Made by a program: the position numbers and the translations under genes
Notes under the pieces: generated by a model
What the model was told of the DNA's origin: nothing
Seen by the model: the letters and a program-made list of their open reading frames with translations, nothing else
Database searches by the model: none
Part shown: piece by piece, positions 22,735 through 37,700 of the stretch
How positions within the stretch are numbered: the first letter of the stretch is position 1
Layout: every line of letters starts with the position of its first letter
NCBI GenBank assembly: GCA_007844125.1
Contig: CM017556.1
Location: 75,227,618-75,291,617 of the forward strand
DNA length: 64,000 nucleotides
Reading direction: 5' to 3'
Source: Sinonovacula constricta
Taxonomy: Eukaryota > Mollusca > Bivalvia > Cardiida > Solecurtidae

Positions 22735-25700
22735 CTGCAGTGTACACATAAAAACGTATTACTAACTTGTCATGATTAGAGACAAAAAACTTGCATTACT
22801 TAAAAGTAAACTAAATACATTCAGAAACAGGTATCATTAATAATACATATGCAGTTAACAGAAAAATGTCATTCTTGTACCCGTAATACATATAGAAACA
22901 CATATAACACATATACAATTATAACATACTGAGAAACAGGCATTTACAATATATCAAATTGTATGTACTTATGCAGTGAAGAGAGAAAAGAGTACAGTTT
23001 CTGTATCAAAGGAAGCTCTTCACTGGCCAACATTGTCAAACCATATTTTTAAAAAAATCGTTGCAATACTTTTTCAGGTCTTTGAGCAGCCCATGTTTTT
23101 TGACAGTTGTGTATTTGTATAAAAACTTATTTAAAAGGTGTTAACAAAGCATGCATTAAAGAGGACAATACAAACCTTGCATTTGAACATCTTCATTTCT
23201 AAAGTCTTAAAATCCATACTGCCTATAATGTTTTTCATCCAGTGGCTGGAAAGAACAATAAAAATACTCTTCTTATATTGTTATTTACTAATTTTCCAAG
23301 CAATGTTAATCAAGGGCTTAAGATTACCACCAACCCTGCTATTCATACATCTCTCCTATATCAATATCTGAAGTATTGTTAAAAGGGGTAATAACTTCTG
23401 TAGTTTTCATCATTCTGTTCTAAGAAAAGTTGAGGTGCACTAATTCCCATGGTACGGAAGATAATTGTGGAGTTTCATCAAAGTATATAATATAGCATAT
23501 ATGAATTCATAAATATCAATATTGGCAATATATGGGTAAATAAACATCCCACAACAATCAAGGGGCTAATGAAGGCCCTATACCACGTACTTGAGTGCTG
23601 TTCACATGTGTACCATTATCATGAGCATGGAATACATCTATCATCCATGTTTAAACAGACCTGACTAACTGAAACATTGTTAAAAGGAAGTACACAAAAT
23701 CCATTCAGACAATCAGTTTCTATTTTATCCATGACTTTTAGACAGACTAAAAAATCAAAGCTATACTAAAGAGCCATATGTAGAGAATGACCATGGCCTT
23801 AGCAGCCATGTTTTTTTTTACTTATATTTTTTTAACAATCTCAATATTGTACTATCTAAGAAATATTTATACCGAATATGAAAGCTCTAGGTTTTGAAGT
23901 CTCTGGCAGGAACATTTTCATTGTTTTACTATGAAGCCATATATGGGAATGGGCCACAGCCCTTTGTAGTTTTCTAAGAACAAGATTTTTGTTACATACC
24001 CAATTATGGAAGATATCAAGGCTCTAGCTTTTCTAGCTTTTAACAAAGAGTTTTTCAAAGTTTCACAATGAAGCCAAACAAATAACGGATTATGGCCATG
24101 CCCCTTTTACCTATTCTCTTACCGATCAAATGTTGATTAAAAGCCATCCACCTTACCAGCTTGTATGAAGGGCAATTCAACTGGCCAGCCTGTTTTAAGG
24201 GTCAATCAACCTGCCAGCCTGTTTTGAGGGCAATTCAACTGGCCAGCTTGTTTTAAGGGTCAATCAACCTGCCAGCCTGTTTTGAGGGCAATTCAACTGG
24301 CCAGCTTGTTTTAAGGGTCAATCAACCTGCCAGCCTGTTTTGAGGGTCAATCAACCTGCCAGCCTGTTTTGAGGGCAATTCAACTGGCCAGCTTGTTTTA
24401 AGGGTCAATCAAGCTGCCAGCCTGTTTTGAGGGTCAATCAAGCTGCCAGCCTGTTTTGAGGGTCAATCAACCTGCCAGCCTGTTTTAAGGGTCAATCAAG
24501 CTGCCAGCCTGTTTTGAGGGTCAATCAACCTGCCAGCCTGTTTTGAGGGTCAATCAAGCTGCCAGCCTGTTTTAAGGGTCAATCAAGCTGCCAGCCTGTT
24601 TTGAGGGTCAATCAAGCTGCCAGCCTGTTTTGAGGGTCAATCAACCTGCCAGCCTGTTTTAAGGGTCAATCAAGCTGCCAGCCTGTTTTGAGGGTCAATC
24701 AACCTGCCAGCCTGTTATAAGGGTCAATCAAGCTGCCAGCCTGTTTTAAGGGTCAATCAACCTGCCAGCCTGTTTTGAGGGTCAATCAACCTGCCAGCCT
24801 GTTTTGAGGGTCAATCAAGCTGCCAGCCTGTTTTAAGGGTCAATCAAGCTGCCAGCCTGTTTTGAGGGTCAATCAAGCTGCCAGCCTGTTTTGAGGGTCA
24901 ATCAACTTGCCAGCCTGTTTTAAGGGTCAATCAAGCTGCCAGCCTGTTTTGAGGGTCAATCAAGCTGCCAGCCTGTTTTAAGGGTCAATCAAGCTGCCAG
25001 CCTGTTTTGAGGGTCAATCAAGCTGCCAGCCTGTTTTAAGGGTCAATCAAGCTGCCAGCCTGTTTTGAGGGTCAATCAACCTGCCAGCCTGTTTTGAGGG
25101 TCAATCAACCTGCCAGCCTGTTTTGAGGGTCAATCAACCTGCCAGCCTGTTTTGAGGGTCAATCAAGCTGCCAGCCTGTTTTGAGGGTCAATCAAGCTGC
25201 CAGCCTGTTTTAAGGGTCAATCAACCTGCCAGCCTGTTTTGAGGGTCAATCAAGCTGCCAGCCTGTTTTGAGGGTCAATCAAGCTGCCAGCCTGTTTTGA
25301 GGGCCACACAAATAACCAGTCTGCTATACTTACTCTAGAGCTGAGATCCTCTGTGAGAGAGCTGCAAGGACTGAGAACATCTTGAAGTCTGCACCATGAG
25401 TGATCTTGTAGCCAGTCAGTTCCAGGATGCGGTACAGATACTCCTCTTCTGCCTCTGTCAGTTTGTTGTTCACCCCACGCAGGGCAATCATCACATCCTG
25501 ACCCTCAAGCCACCCAATGCCTTCATCTACCTGGATATGACATTAGATCAAGGATGAAATATGGGTCAGATACTAGCTAGCATATGTTGTTGCATTACTT
25601 ATTCAATTCTTGAAAACAATACCAGTGACCCCCAAAATAATTACACTTTTACATTTTATATCCATTCTAATTCATACCTTATAATATTGAATAAAACAAT

Positions 25701-28700
25701 TTTTCTACAATTTTAATAGTTTCTTATTTCTTATTCATTTTTAGAGACATCATATGACCTTAATTCATGACCGTAGTAAAATGTAAAGCTAATATTTAAA
25801 TTTACTAACTAATGAATACATTTAAAAAGTATTTTGGTCAAGTGCACATAATATTATTTTTTGTTAATCTCAGTTATTCATACTTACTGCATCAAATGCA
25901 TGTCTGTACATCTCTATATTACCCTTGGTGAAGATACAGTATTTGGCTAGGAACCCATCTGTAACAATGATAACATTACTGAATTTCTTAAACCAATGCA
26001 CAGCATAGCATTAGTTATAACTACAACATAGCTAATAACATGCTACTAGTAACACACACAAAAAAACATATCTGAGTATTGTATCAACAACAATACTTTT
26101 GAAATATTGTATTATACAAACATGAATTAAATAAAACAAACAGTTTTTCTATTTTTTTTTCCACCTTTGCCAAGTTTCAATATCATATGTGGATATGCAA
26201 CATTAAATAAAAGACTTATACCATAATGGTGACATGAATGTAATATAACAATGCTGATCAATTATGCTTATTGTCTCAGGTTTAAACTTTGAGAGAAGTT
26301 TTTGGAATGAAATAAATGCTTAGAATACAAGTACACATTTTATAGTTATCAGATTTAGTGGGTTTTTTACTGGGTGCTAAAAAGAATCATTTATTAAAAA
26401 CATAAGATTGAGAATTATTTTTTAGCTGAAATATTTAAAGCATTGTTCAGAGTAATTGAAAGCTCATAGTTAAAAAACAAAACAAAAAACAACAACAACA
26501 AAAACAAACAACAAAAACAATGACAAACAAGTGTATTAATTCTTATTACCTTTCATTGTTTTCAAACTATCTTCCAAATAATAACAACACAAAACAGGTG
26601 TTACTTTCTGATTAACAGTTATATTGTGCAAAATAAAGATGCAAAATAAACATTGTGAGAGTACATAGTCTGGATGTAATAGGTACCTGACTAATCACAT
26701 CAATAATTGATAATTTTCAGCAAGACTTCCATCAATCATATTCAATATATAAAAGATATAAAAATGTGTTCTGTTTATAAGTTAGAAAAAGCAAAGATTG
26801 TCATGGTAATATTTTTTCTATAAAAAACACACTTTTTTTATCTCTGGATTATTACTGAAAAGATGAAGAAAACTTAAGAAGTTGTTCTTCATATAAAGCA
26901 GAAACCATGTCTAAAAAACTGATACAGCTTGGTTTTATTGTTACAAACTAGAACATCATTGAGCATGAACAATATACAAACCATACATCCTTCCATGAAA
27001 GACCAGATTCTTACATTAATACCTAATATTGTGATGTTATATTTACAAATAAAACTTTAATGTAAATACATGCAATTACAACCATGCCCAACACTGATAT
27101 TTTTGCACCAAACAAACATTCCATTCCTTTCAATAAGTTAAAGTAAACATCAACTTCCCTATTAACAAATAAAATAAGGTCATATAGTACATTTTACTTT
27201 CATCTCAAAATCTGATACATTCATCATTGAACAGTTTTATACTCTTTCATGTCTGTTAATTAGAGTTTTAAACGTTTTTAACATTCTGAAAGTAAATATT
27301 TCAAAATAAGGAAATAAGAGAGTAGGGCTAAAGTGGATCTCTAATTAGATTTAATTGACTCAATGTGGAAGTTTGAAAGAATCTTGCTGCATAAAAAGCG
27401 TTCTCTGCATGGATATTAAAACATTTTTTTTTTCTCATTTTAAGTGGGGTATAAGCAGATATGGTCAATTTGCAACTTTCAGCTGCCAGTGTTACAGTCA
27501 GGCTGTAAGAACTTTCCTTGGTAGACCCACCAACACTGCCTCTTCACTTGAAAACTTCTCACATGTGTCTAAATCCTCAGCTGACAGGGACTAATTTATA
27601 TATGCCATTTTAACTGCTTGAACAAATGGCACTGCAAGAATCTGTACATGTCTGTGATGGACGAGTATGGCAGTGACTGTGAGCCTTACAGCTACATATC
27701 TATGTGCAGGATGCAGCAAAAAAAAATACCCACACTTGTGCTTGTGGCACCATTTGCCCACACATTTACATAACATTGTAAACCCAAGTACACAAATCTT
27801 ACCAAATCTGCTTCGCAAATTGGCTGAAATAACCATGACGGTTGTGAAATTTATCCATACAAAGACACACTTGGAACAATTATTCAAAGTTTCATTTGCA
27901 TTACTTTCCACTAGCTACAAGACCATCTTCAGTTTGTCAATAATAACTTGTGCCCTGATTCAGTGAAAAATTAAAGAAACACTTTGCAAACAAAACACCA
28001 TAATAAAAATGATAATAAAAACAGGAGCTATAAGAGTTGCAAGAAAGGCGTACAAGTAAGAGATATGTCATTAGAGTAAAGCAAATGGCACAAAAACATT
28101 TAAGAGAGATGTAACTGAAATGTTTAAAGTTAAGAAAGCCACAGTTTCATCAATTAGTCAGTTAGGTTGACACAGAGATTTAAATATGTCAGGTCAATTC
28201 TGTTTGCATAATTAGGCTCTCAGTTTTCTTAAAAATGCCTTCAAAAAATTAAATGTCCCCAGGACTCTTATTTCGATAATGTTTACATGTACGTTTTCTC
28301 TGCTGATATAATTAAGCAAACAGTTACTCTTGTCCGACCTTCAATCTGAAAATTACTTATTTCCTGATAGACACCGCTGTGTAATCTATTTACTTGAAAA
28401 ATTTAAAGTATAAAGGGTTGCCCATAGCCCAGTGGTTAAAGTCACTGACTTGTAATCCCTCAGCCCTTCACTGCATGGGTTTCATTGCCTGCTGGAGCAC
28501 AGACTTTGGGAAGGTCTTCCGGCTGACCTGCAGTGCACTGGTGGCTCTATCAAAACATATGTCTGCGGTCTTTTTCCACCAATAATTAGTTGGATGTCAT
28601 TAATATGACCATAACTGTGTTGGTACTATGTAATATGACTCAACTTAAGACTTTTTTTTATGCAATACCTACAAAAAACAGTTTTAGAGATTACAGTTTC

Positions 28701-31700
28701 TTGTAGCAATTTTTACCATTCAAAACAAATTGTACCTATCTATCTTGCAGGTATAAGAGACCCCCATTCACATGCAGATATACAGACACACACAAGGGGA
28801 CACAAACATGCAAAGACACACACCGGCAGAAAAAGACACACTCAGAGACACAGACAAAACTCCCAGGGCAGTCTCAAGGTTAATGCAAAATGCTTCAAAA
28901 TTGTTTTGTCCTTGATTGCTTAGATATGGAGAGCAGTAACTGGAGTTTATCAAAAGGAGACATCAAATTCAATATTCACAATTTTTTCACAAAGTATTGA
29001 TTAAAGATGTCATTCACGTGTCATTTATTTAGAAATCAAAATCAATTAGTGAAGAAACTGCTCCATATTCATGGCCAAACACTCAAAAGATAATAAATGC
29101 ATGTTAACATCAGGAAGCTTAAAATATATCAAATACAGCACACAACCCCATGGAACCATTAGAGAGAACATAAAATAAATCACACTCAGCGACTGAGGAC
29201 CCCAATATGGGCAGCTTTATGATGGTATGTCAGCAGTACTGCAAGGGACTTCACTTTCTATTGCCATATGTGGATGGCAATGTAAAAATGGACTTTTTTC
29301 TCTGCTAGAAATTTCTTGCTAAATGTAATTCCAAATTAATAAAGATGCAGAGCATCTTTAATCTGAGTTAAGATTCAACTGTATAAAAAATATTGTTTAG
29401 TTTTATCATTGTTGCTCTTGATAATAATGACAGCAAGCTAGCCTTGTCCTTAAACAGAATGCTGAATCTTTTATAAATGACAACACCTATACTGAATAAT
29501 AGACTACAGGCAAAGGTCCAGATTTCACATAATTAATATTATGTTCAATATTTTCTATTCACTATATGCAATTATTCTGGTGTAATAGCTAAAGGTGTAT
29601 GTGGCAAAAGGGGAACATATATCCCTTTTCAAAAGTGTTACTGTTTTACTGAAGATATATCTGATCAGGATCTGCAATATTTCTGATAAGTCTAGCAATA
29701 TGTTTTAAGACATCTTTTCATGTAGACACACAAATGAGATACACAAAGATGACTTAGACATAACATAGAAAATTAACAAAATTAGCATGATAAGTGATGA
29801 CTTATTAAAGTTAAAGATCTATGTAAAGTCATTGAGAGTGGTGTCCCTTGCAGCAGTGTCTGATATCTGTACTTACTGTCCTCCTCTGGGGAGAGTCTCC
29901 CAGACATGGCACTCTCTGGTACCTGGCTTTCATCTAACATACAACACTATAGTACAATATACAACGTCCTCACCCCTTGGCTGTCATCTAACATATAATA
30001 CTACAGAACACTCAAGAATTCAGAACTATAGTACAGTAAACAATACACACTATTTAACATTCATCAGCAAATTAAACAGAAACTAAAATGGTAGCAAACT
30101 CAACACAGAATGCCGTCATGCCCCCTCAAATTGCTGACATGCAGATATCTATCATTATAAATCACACAAGTTACGGTACCTGCCCCAAACCCACCCCTTT
30201 CTCTTTATATATAACAACAGCTGTCAGAGAACAGCATGCTTAACTTTTAAAGTGCTTAATGGTATGAGGTAAGCTAGATAGTACATGTACTTGTACACAA
30301 AACTTTAATCCAATTGTTTATGCAACAACATTATAATCTAACTAGGGCTGTATTTTCACTAAATCCGATCCTGGAACTATCAACCTTGATCATTACAAGG
30401 GAGACAGATGTGGATGGAGTTTCAGTCCAATCAATGTTATGGTATTTAGATTTAAGTTTAGCAGTACTTGTATCTAAAATTTAACCTGAGCATAATGCAG
30501 ACTTTATCAAGTGACCTGAATAGTTTCCCTTGTTCATAGAAAAACTGCGCTAAAAACAAAAATACATAAATCAATTATAACATAACAATTTTATAACAGC
30601 AAAATTTATTTACTTCTTATGTTCCCAATTGGCAAATTTCCATATCAAACAGCTTGAACTATTTCCTATTTAAAAATTTCTTCTTTACACTAGAACCAAT
30701 TTTCTAGCAAGATAGAGCAAGCACTACTTACAGTCCTCAAACCTGGGAGAGCCATCATCTTCAACATCCCCAAACATTCCAGATCGGCGACTCTTGAGTT
30801 TTTCAAACATTTCCATCTGTTTCTTTCTGCGAGCCTCCGCTAGTTCCAGCCTCCGCATCTCATCATTGTACGTATTGTCAAGTTTGCCTGGTTTCCTCCA
30901 ACGATGGCCGGAGCTCTCAGCACTAATCAGGCTAGCTAAAACTGTCTTCCTTTTCTTCTCTTTCACCTCCTGCTTCTGCTTCTCTATAAACTCTGGAGTC
31001 AGGTTCTCAGTGATGGATGGCAATGGGACAGCAGTGACAGTAGCTCCTTCTGAAAGATAAATGGTTACAGAAATGAAAAAAGGGTTACAGAAATGATAAA
31101 ATGGTTACAGAAATGATAAAATGGTTACAGAAATGATAAAAGGGTTATAGAAATGTTAAAATGGTTACAGAAATGTTAATAGGGTTACAGAATTGATAAC
31201 AGGGTTACAGAAATGTTAAAAGGGGTAAAGAAATGACAAAAGGGTTACAGAAATGTGAAAAGGGTTAGAGAAATGTTAAAAGGGTTACAGAAATGATAAA
31301 AGGGTTACCAAAATGATAACAGGGTTACAGAATTGATAACAGGGTTACAGAAATGAAAGACAGATAGGCTGGATAAAATAATCATCAGCTTAAGTCCTTT
31401 CATTAAGTTTTATATCTTAAATTAAACATAAAGCAGTCATGCAGGAAAGTGCTAACAGAATTGTTTTTTACTTTAAATAACTGTCACAGGTATAGACAAT
31501 AAAAAAACTTCCTGAGATTTTGTGCTATATACAGAAAGAGTGTGACAACTGTATTTCAGATGGATATGTATACTTTAAAACTACATACATATAATAATTT
31601 TTTGTTATGAACTACATGGTTCCACTTTAAGTTTATCATATCCAAAAAGAGGTTATAATTCTGCCAACATAAAATGAATTGTTAGCAAAATCAAACTTGA

Positions 31701-34700
31701 TTTGTTTCAGATATTATAAACCAATCTGTTAAGACTTTAAAAAGTTATTGGTCACAAATAAAAAAAGTTGACATAAAAGAGCCATAACATTACTGTTATC
31801 AAGTTGATAGTAACAAAATGAAACCTCCACCTGTACTTTGATATCTGTTAATTATAATTAAAGTATAAAATAAATCCATAAAGTCCTTCAAGTTATTGAT
31901 AGGGAATAAACATCCACAGACAAATCATACGATGGACAGACAGGGTAAAGTTTTATGCCCCTCTCTTCTTGGCAAGTGCATATAAAACATATCATTCTCT
32001 CATACTTCAGGTAAGTGAAGCTCACCTGCACTTTCCTGTGTTTCTGAGAAATCCTCAGAATCATAGATCCAAGATGTTTTCTTGTTGGGGTCAAACCCAG
32101 GTTCCGGAAGGCTCTCTTGTATGGGGACGTCCTCTTTCTTGGAACACTTTCTAGACTCACGACGCTCTTTCTTAACAATCTGTCGCTGCTCTACGATATT
32201 CTTACGTCGCTCCTGGTGTGGTGACTGGACGGGAGACAATAAGTAGTGAGTTGACAAAGTGATTTAATCAAAGTAACAATTCTTCAAAATCAAGATAATT
32301 AAATTATATACATATTAGTGCAATGACCTTATTTCGCCAAGATAGTAATTAAGTTTCTCATAATTATCATAATCACAAGGCAAACATCCACCCCACTATC
32401 TCATAACAACAGGTGTAGAAATCTGCACTTAAAACAGTGACCTTGGTGGTTCTGCGAATCATTGCATGTATGTGAGGTGTTCTGATAGTGTGACTTTAAT
32501 AGTTAGAAGGCTCCCAGTGGGGGATCTCAGCAAGTCACCATCTTCTGCAAGAAATTCAGCTACATTTGTTTATCAGCATTTTGGAGTTACACATCATTCT
32601 GAGTACAGATCTTTGAAATAATAACAAGCCGCTTACACTCCATGAAGAAGACATCTGAGTTTATTGACCTGCAGCTTGAGAAACTTTCAACAATTGTGTT
32701 GAGAATAAGTTTCACTTAAATGAAATTACTAGGTTCATATAATTTCATGACTTATTGCATTTTTTCATAAAAAAGGCTCTCTGACAGCTATTTCATAAAC
32801 AATAAAAGAATGAAAAAAAGTGTGTGCTGAAACTGTAGCCAAATCCTATCAAATCTTTACATTGATGTTATCTGTCTAATTGATTTATTTATAGGCCTTA
32901 AATTTTAAGCATTCATTCATACTTTTGTAATACAAGTAGTGAAACTATATCCCCATACAAAGAAATGAATGGGACTGAACTGGGAAAGTTGGATTATATG
33001 ACCAACAAAGAAAGTGAACATAATAGCATTGCCAATTTTATTGTCATTTTACAGTTTTACTTTAATCTGAAAAAAAAAACACACCCACACTTGATAATGG
33101 TGCAATTAACGTCCTAAAAGTTTAAAGACATGGTGCCAAAAGATTAAATGTATAGACTGTAAATGGTACTGTTAATCTGAATACTTTTTCAAACATTTGG
33201 CTATGTTATGTATGAATTGCTTTTCATTTTATGTACAATGTTTGTATAAAAGCAGAAGTGAATAAGATTGTTTTGCTATAACTCATTTGAATGAAAGCCA
33301 ATTCAAGTATACACAAAAAAGTGTAAATCTGTTAACAAGTTGATGTCACTGAAATCAACAATTGCAGTACAACAGGATCCATTACAGAAAGCTTACATAG
33401 TTTCAAGTATAGCTTCCAGTTTTTAAAAATATTTTGTTGTAATGAGCTCTATAAAAAAGTAACATTGATTTATAAAAATTTCAATGCCAGGGATATTTCA
33501 GTTTAAAATGATAGATTTTCTTCTGTTTGTGTATTATTTGTAAATAAAAAAAATAAATTTTTGCATGTTTTATTTAATTTCAATTTCCAGACTATAAACA
33601 AAATGTAGGACATACTTTTCATATTAAATAATGTTGTTGCAATTTTATTGTGAATAACTAAATGTTTGTTTTTTTATTGTCACCTGGATAAAAACTTGTT
33701 CATTTCATTTTAGGGGATGATAAAACAAGGGCTATGAATAACAAATAACAAAAGTTTGAGAGAGGTATGTGTATGTTTACCAAGTCATTAATCACCCATA
33801 CTGAATTCTTGTTTATTAGCTAACAGTTTCAGGTTGTTTATTAACAAAGATTATAAAAAGAGACAAAAACAAATAGTGTATATCTCGTGTGGACAGGATG
33901 ATCTGAAACTACACTATTTGCCTAAGCCTGATCAATTCTGTGACCAGGCTTAAAGCTTACTGTAAATTCCATAAAGTTTTCAAATATTTGCATGTCAAAT
34001 TATGTTTACTTCAATCTATCATCAGTTCAGGTATCAATGTAATAACAATGACTTACTTGCATGATATTTATTTAAATATCTGTGTTGTCAAGTGTATGGC
34101 AATTTAACTTCAAATATATTGAAATCAAGAAAGACACTCTTGAAAAATTTAAATTGCAATTCTCTATTATCATTGAACTTTTATGTGCATGTACATACTG
34201 CATTAAAAACCATTTGGATTAGTAACAGGGGACAAAATACAATGCACATTGCTTAAGAAAATTAATAACATATTTGCTTAAGATAATTAATACCATATTA
34301 TTTTACAAATCACAAAACATTGAATAGTTTTAACCCTACCTGCTACACTTGTTATTAACCTTTATTAAATTCTAAGGTTGGAATCACAATAACATGTAAA
34401 CACAATAACTCAAATTGCTGGAGACTCAACTGCAGTTAGTGCAGATCCTGATTGACAGCTTACAGTGGGGCTACATGATCTGGATCTGCACTGTTTACAT
34501 ACACATGCTTGGCAGATCTGAGCAGATCGTGACTGACAGCTTACAGTGGGGCTACATGATCTGGATCTACACTGTTTACATATACATGCTTGGCAGATCT
34601 GAGCAGATCCTGACTGACAGCTTACAGTGGAGCTACATGATCTGGATCTACACTGTTTACATACACATGCTTGACAGATCTGAGCAGATCCTGACTGACA

Positions 34701-37700
34701 GCTTATAGTGGAGCTACATGATCTGGATCTGCACTGTTTACATACACATGCTTGACAGATCTGAGTAGATCGTGACTGACAGCTTACAGTGGAGCTACAT
34801 GATCTGGATCTGCACTGTTTACATACACATGCTTGCCAGATCTGAGTAGATCCTGACTGACAGCTTACAGTGGGGCTACATGATCTGGATCTGCACTGTT
34901 TACATACAGATGCTTGGCAGATCTGAACAGATCGTGACTGACAGCTTACAGTGGAGCTACATGATCTGGATCTGCACTGTTTACATACACATGCTTGCCA
35001 GATCTGAGTAGATCCTGACTGACAGCTTACAGTGGGGCTACATGATCTGGATCTGCACTGTTTACATACAGATGCTTGGCAGATCTGAGCAGATCCTGAC
35101 TGACAGCTTACAGTGGAGCTACATGATCTGGATCTGCACTGTTTACATACACATGCTTGACAGATCTGAGCAGATCCTGACTGACAGCTTACAGTGGAGC
35201 TACATGATCTAGATCTGCACTGTTTACATACACATGCTTGCCAGATCTGAGTAGATCGTGACTGACAGCTTACAGTGGAGCTACATGATCTGGATCTGCA
35301 CTGTTTACATACACATGCTTGCCAGATCTGAGTAGATCCTGACTGACAGCTTACAGTGGGGCTACATGATCTGGATCTGCACTGTTTACATACAGATGCT
35401 TGGCAGATCTGAACAGATCGTGACTGACAGCTTACAGTGGAGCTACATGATCTGGATCTGCACTGTTTACATACACATGCTTGCCAGATCTGAGTAGATC
35501 CTGACTGACAGCTTACAGTGGGGCTACATGATCTGGATCTGCACTGTTTACATACAGATGCTTGGCAGATCTGAGCAGATCCTGACTGACAGCTTACAGT
35601 GGGGCTACATGATCTGGATCTGCACTGTTTACATACACATGCTGGCAGATCTGAGCAGATCGTGACTGACAGCTTACAGTGGAGCTACATGATCTGGATC
35701 TGCACTGTTTACATGCACATGCCTGGCAGATCTGAGCAGATCGTGACTGACAGCTTACAGTGGGGCTACATGATCTGGATCTGCACTGTTTACATACACA
35801 TGCTTGGCAGATCTGAGCAGATCCTGACTGACAGCTTACAGTGGAGCTACATGATCTGAATCTGCACTGTTTACATACAGATGCTTGGCAGATCTGAGCA
35901 GATCCTGACTGACAGCTTACAGTGGAGCTACATGATCTGGATCTGCACTGTTTACATACAGATGCTTGGCAGATCTGAGCAGATCGTGACTGACAGCTTA
36001 CAGTGGGGCTACATGATCTGGATCTGCACTGTTTACATACACATGCTGGCAGATCTGAGCAGATCGTGACTGACAGCTTACAGTGGAGGTACATGATCTG
36101 GATCTGCACTGTTTACATACACATGCTTGGCAGATCTGAGCAGATCCTGACTGACAGCTTACAGTGGAGCTACATGATCTGGATCTGCACTGTTTACATA
36201 CACATGCTTGGCAGATCTGAGTAGATCCTGACTGACAGCTTACAGTGGAGCTACATGATCTGGATCTGCATTGTTTACATACACATGCTTGGCAGATCTG
36301 AGTAGATCCTGACTGACAGCTTACAGTGGAGCTACATGATCTGGATCTGCACTGTTTACATACACATGCTTGGCAGATCTGAGTAGATCCTGACTGACAG
36401 CTTACAGTGGAGCTACATGATCTGGATCTGCACTGTTTACATACACATGCTTGGCAGATCTGAGCAGATCCTGACTGACAGCTTACAGTGGGGCTACATG
36501 ATCTGGATCTGCACTGTTTACATATACATGCTTGACAGATCTGAGCAGATCCTGACTGACAGCTTACAGTGGAGCTACATGATCTGGATCTGCACTGTTT
36601 ACATACACATGCTGGCAGATCTGAGCAGATCGTGACTGACAGCTTACAGTGGGGCTACATGATCTGGATCTGCACTGTTTACATGCACATGCTTGGCAGA
36701 TCTGAGCAGATCCTGACTGACAGCTTACAGTGGAGCTACATGATCTGGATCTGCACTGTTTACATGCACATGCCTGGCAGATCTGAGCAGATCATGACTG
36801 ACAGCATACAGTGGAGCTACATGATCTGGATCTGCACTGTTTACATGCACATGCCTGGCAGATCTGAGCAGATCGTGACTGACAGCATACAGTGGAGCTA
36901 CATGATCTGGATCTGCACTGTTTACATACACATGCTTGGCAGATCTGAGCAGCTCATGACTGACAGCTTACAGTGGGGCTACATGATCTGGATCTACACT
37001 GTTTACATACACATGTTTGGCAGATCTGAGCAGATCCTGACTGACAGCTTACAGTGGAGCTACATGATCTGGATCTGCACTGTTTACATACACATGCTTG
37101 GCAGATCTGAGCAGATCCTGATTGACAGCTTAGAGTGGAGCTACATGATCTGGATCTACACTGTTTACATACAGATGCTTGGCAGATCTGAGCAGATCCT
37201 GATTGACAGCTTACAGTGGAGCAACATGATCTGGATCTACACTGTTTACATACACATGCTTGACAGATCTGAGCAGATCCTGACTGACAGCTTACAGTGG
37301 AGCTACATGATCTGGATCTACACTGTTTACATACACATGCTTGGCAGATCTGAGCAGATCCCGACTGACAGCTTACAGTGGGGCTACATGATCTGGATCT
37401 ACACTGTTTACATACAGATGCTTGGCAGATCTGAGCAGATCCTGACTGACAGCTTACAGTGGGGCTACATGATCTGGATCTGCACTGTTTACATACAGAT
37501 GCTTGGCAGATCTGAGCAGATCCTGACTGACAGCTTACAGTGGGGCTACATGAACTGGATCTGCACTGTTTACATACAGATGCTTGGCAGATCTGAGCAG
37601 ATCCTGACTGACAGCTTACAGTGGGGCTACATGATCTGGATCTGCACTGTTTACATACAGATGCTTGGCAGATCTGAACAGATCGTGACTGACAGCTTAC

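Larger units (their letters stand above)
25531..30731. other. Introns around exon 10 (exon excluded)
   Basis: AT-rich intron DNA. It includes A/C-rich low-complexity runs at about 26470-26530, an ACAC/GACACA-rich stretch at 28780-28850, and one SINE at 28423 listed separately. Open frames at 27591-27966 and 29787-30086 have no family motif. Confidence 0.5.

Noticed and set aside
24156..25304. 29-bp direct repeats of CRISPR-like length
   Set aside because: Units are back to back without spacers, inside an intron of an animal gene, with no cas genes.
27591..27966. Overlapping ~100-codon open frames on both strands
   Set aside because: Intronic, no motif, both strands equally open.
35594..36109. 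171-codon Cys-rich minus-strand open frame
   Set aside because: Reverse strand of the same 81-bp satellite; the regular cysteines follow the repeat period.
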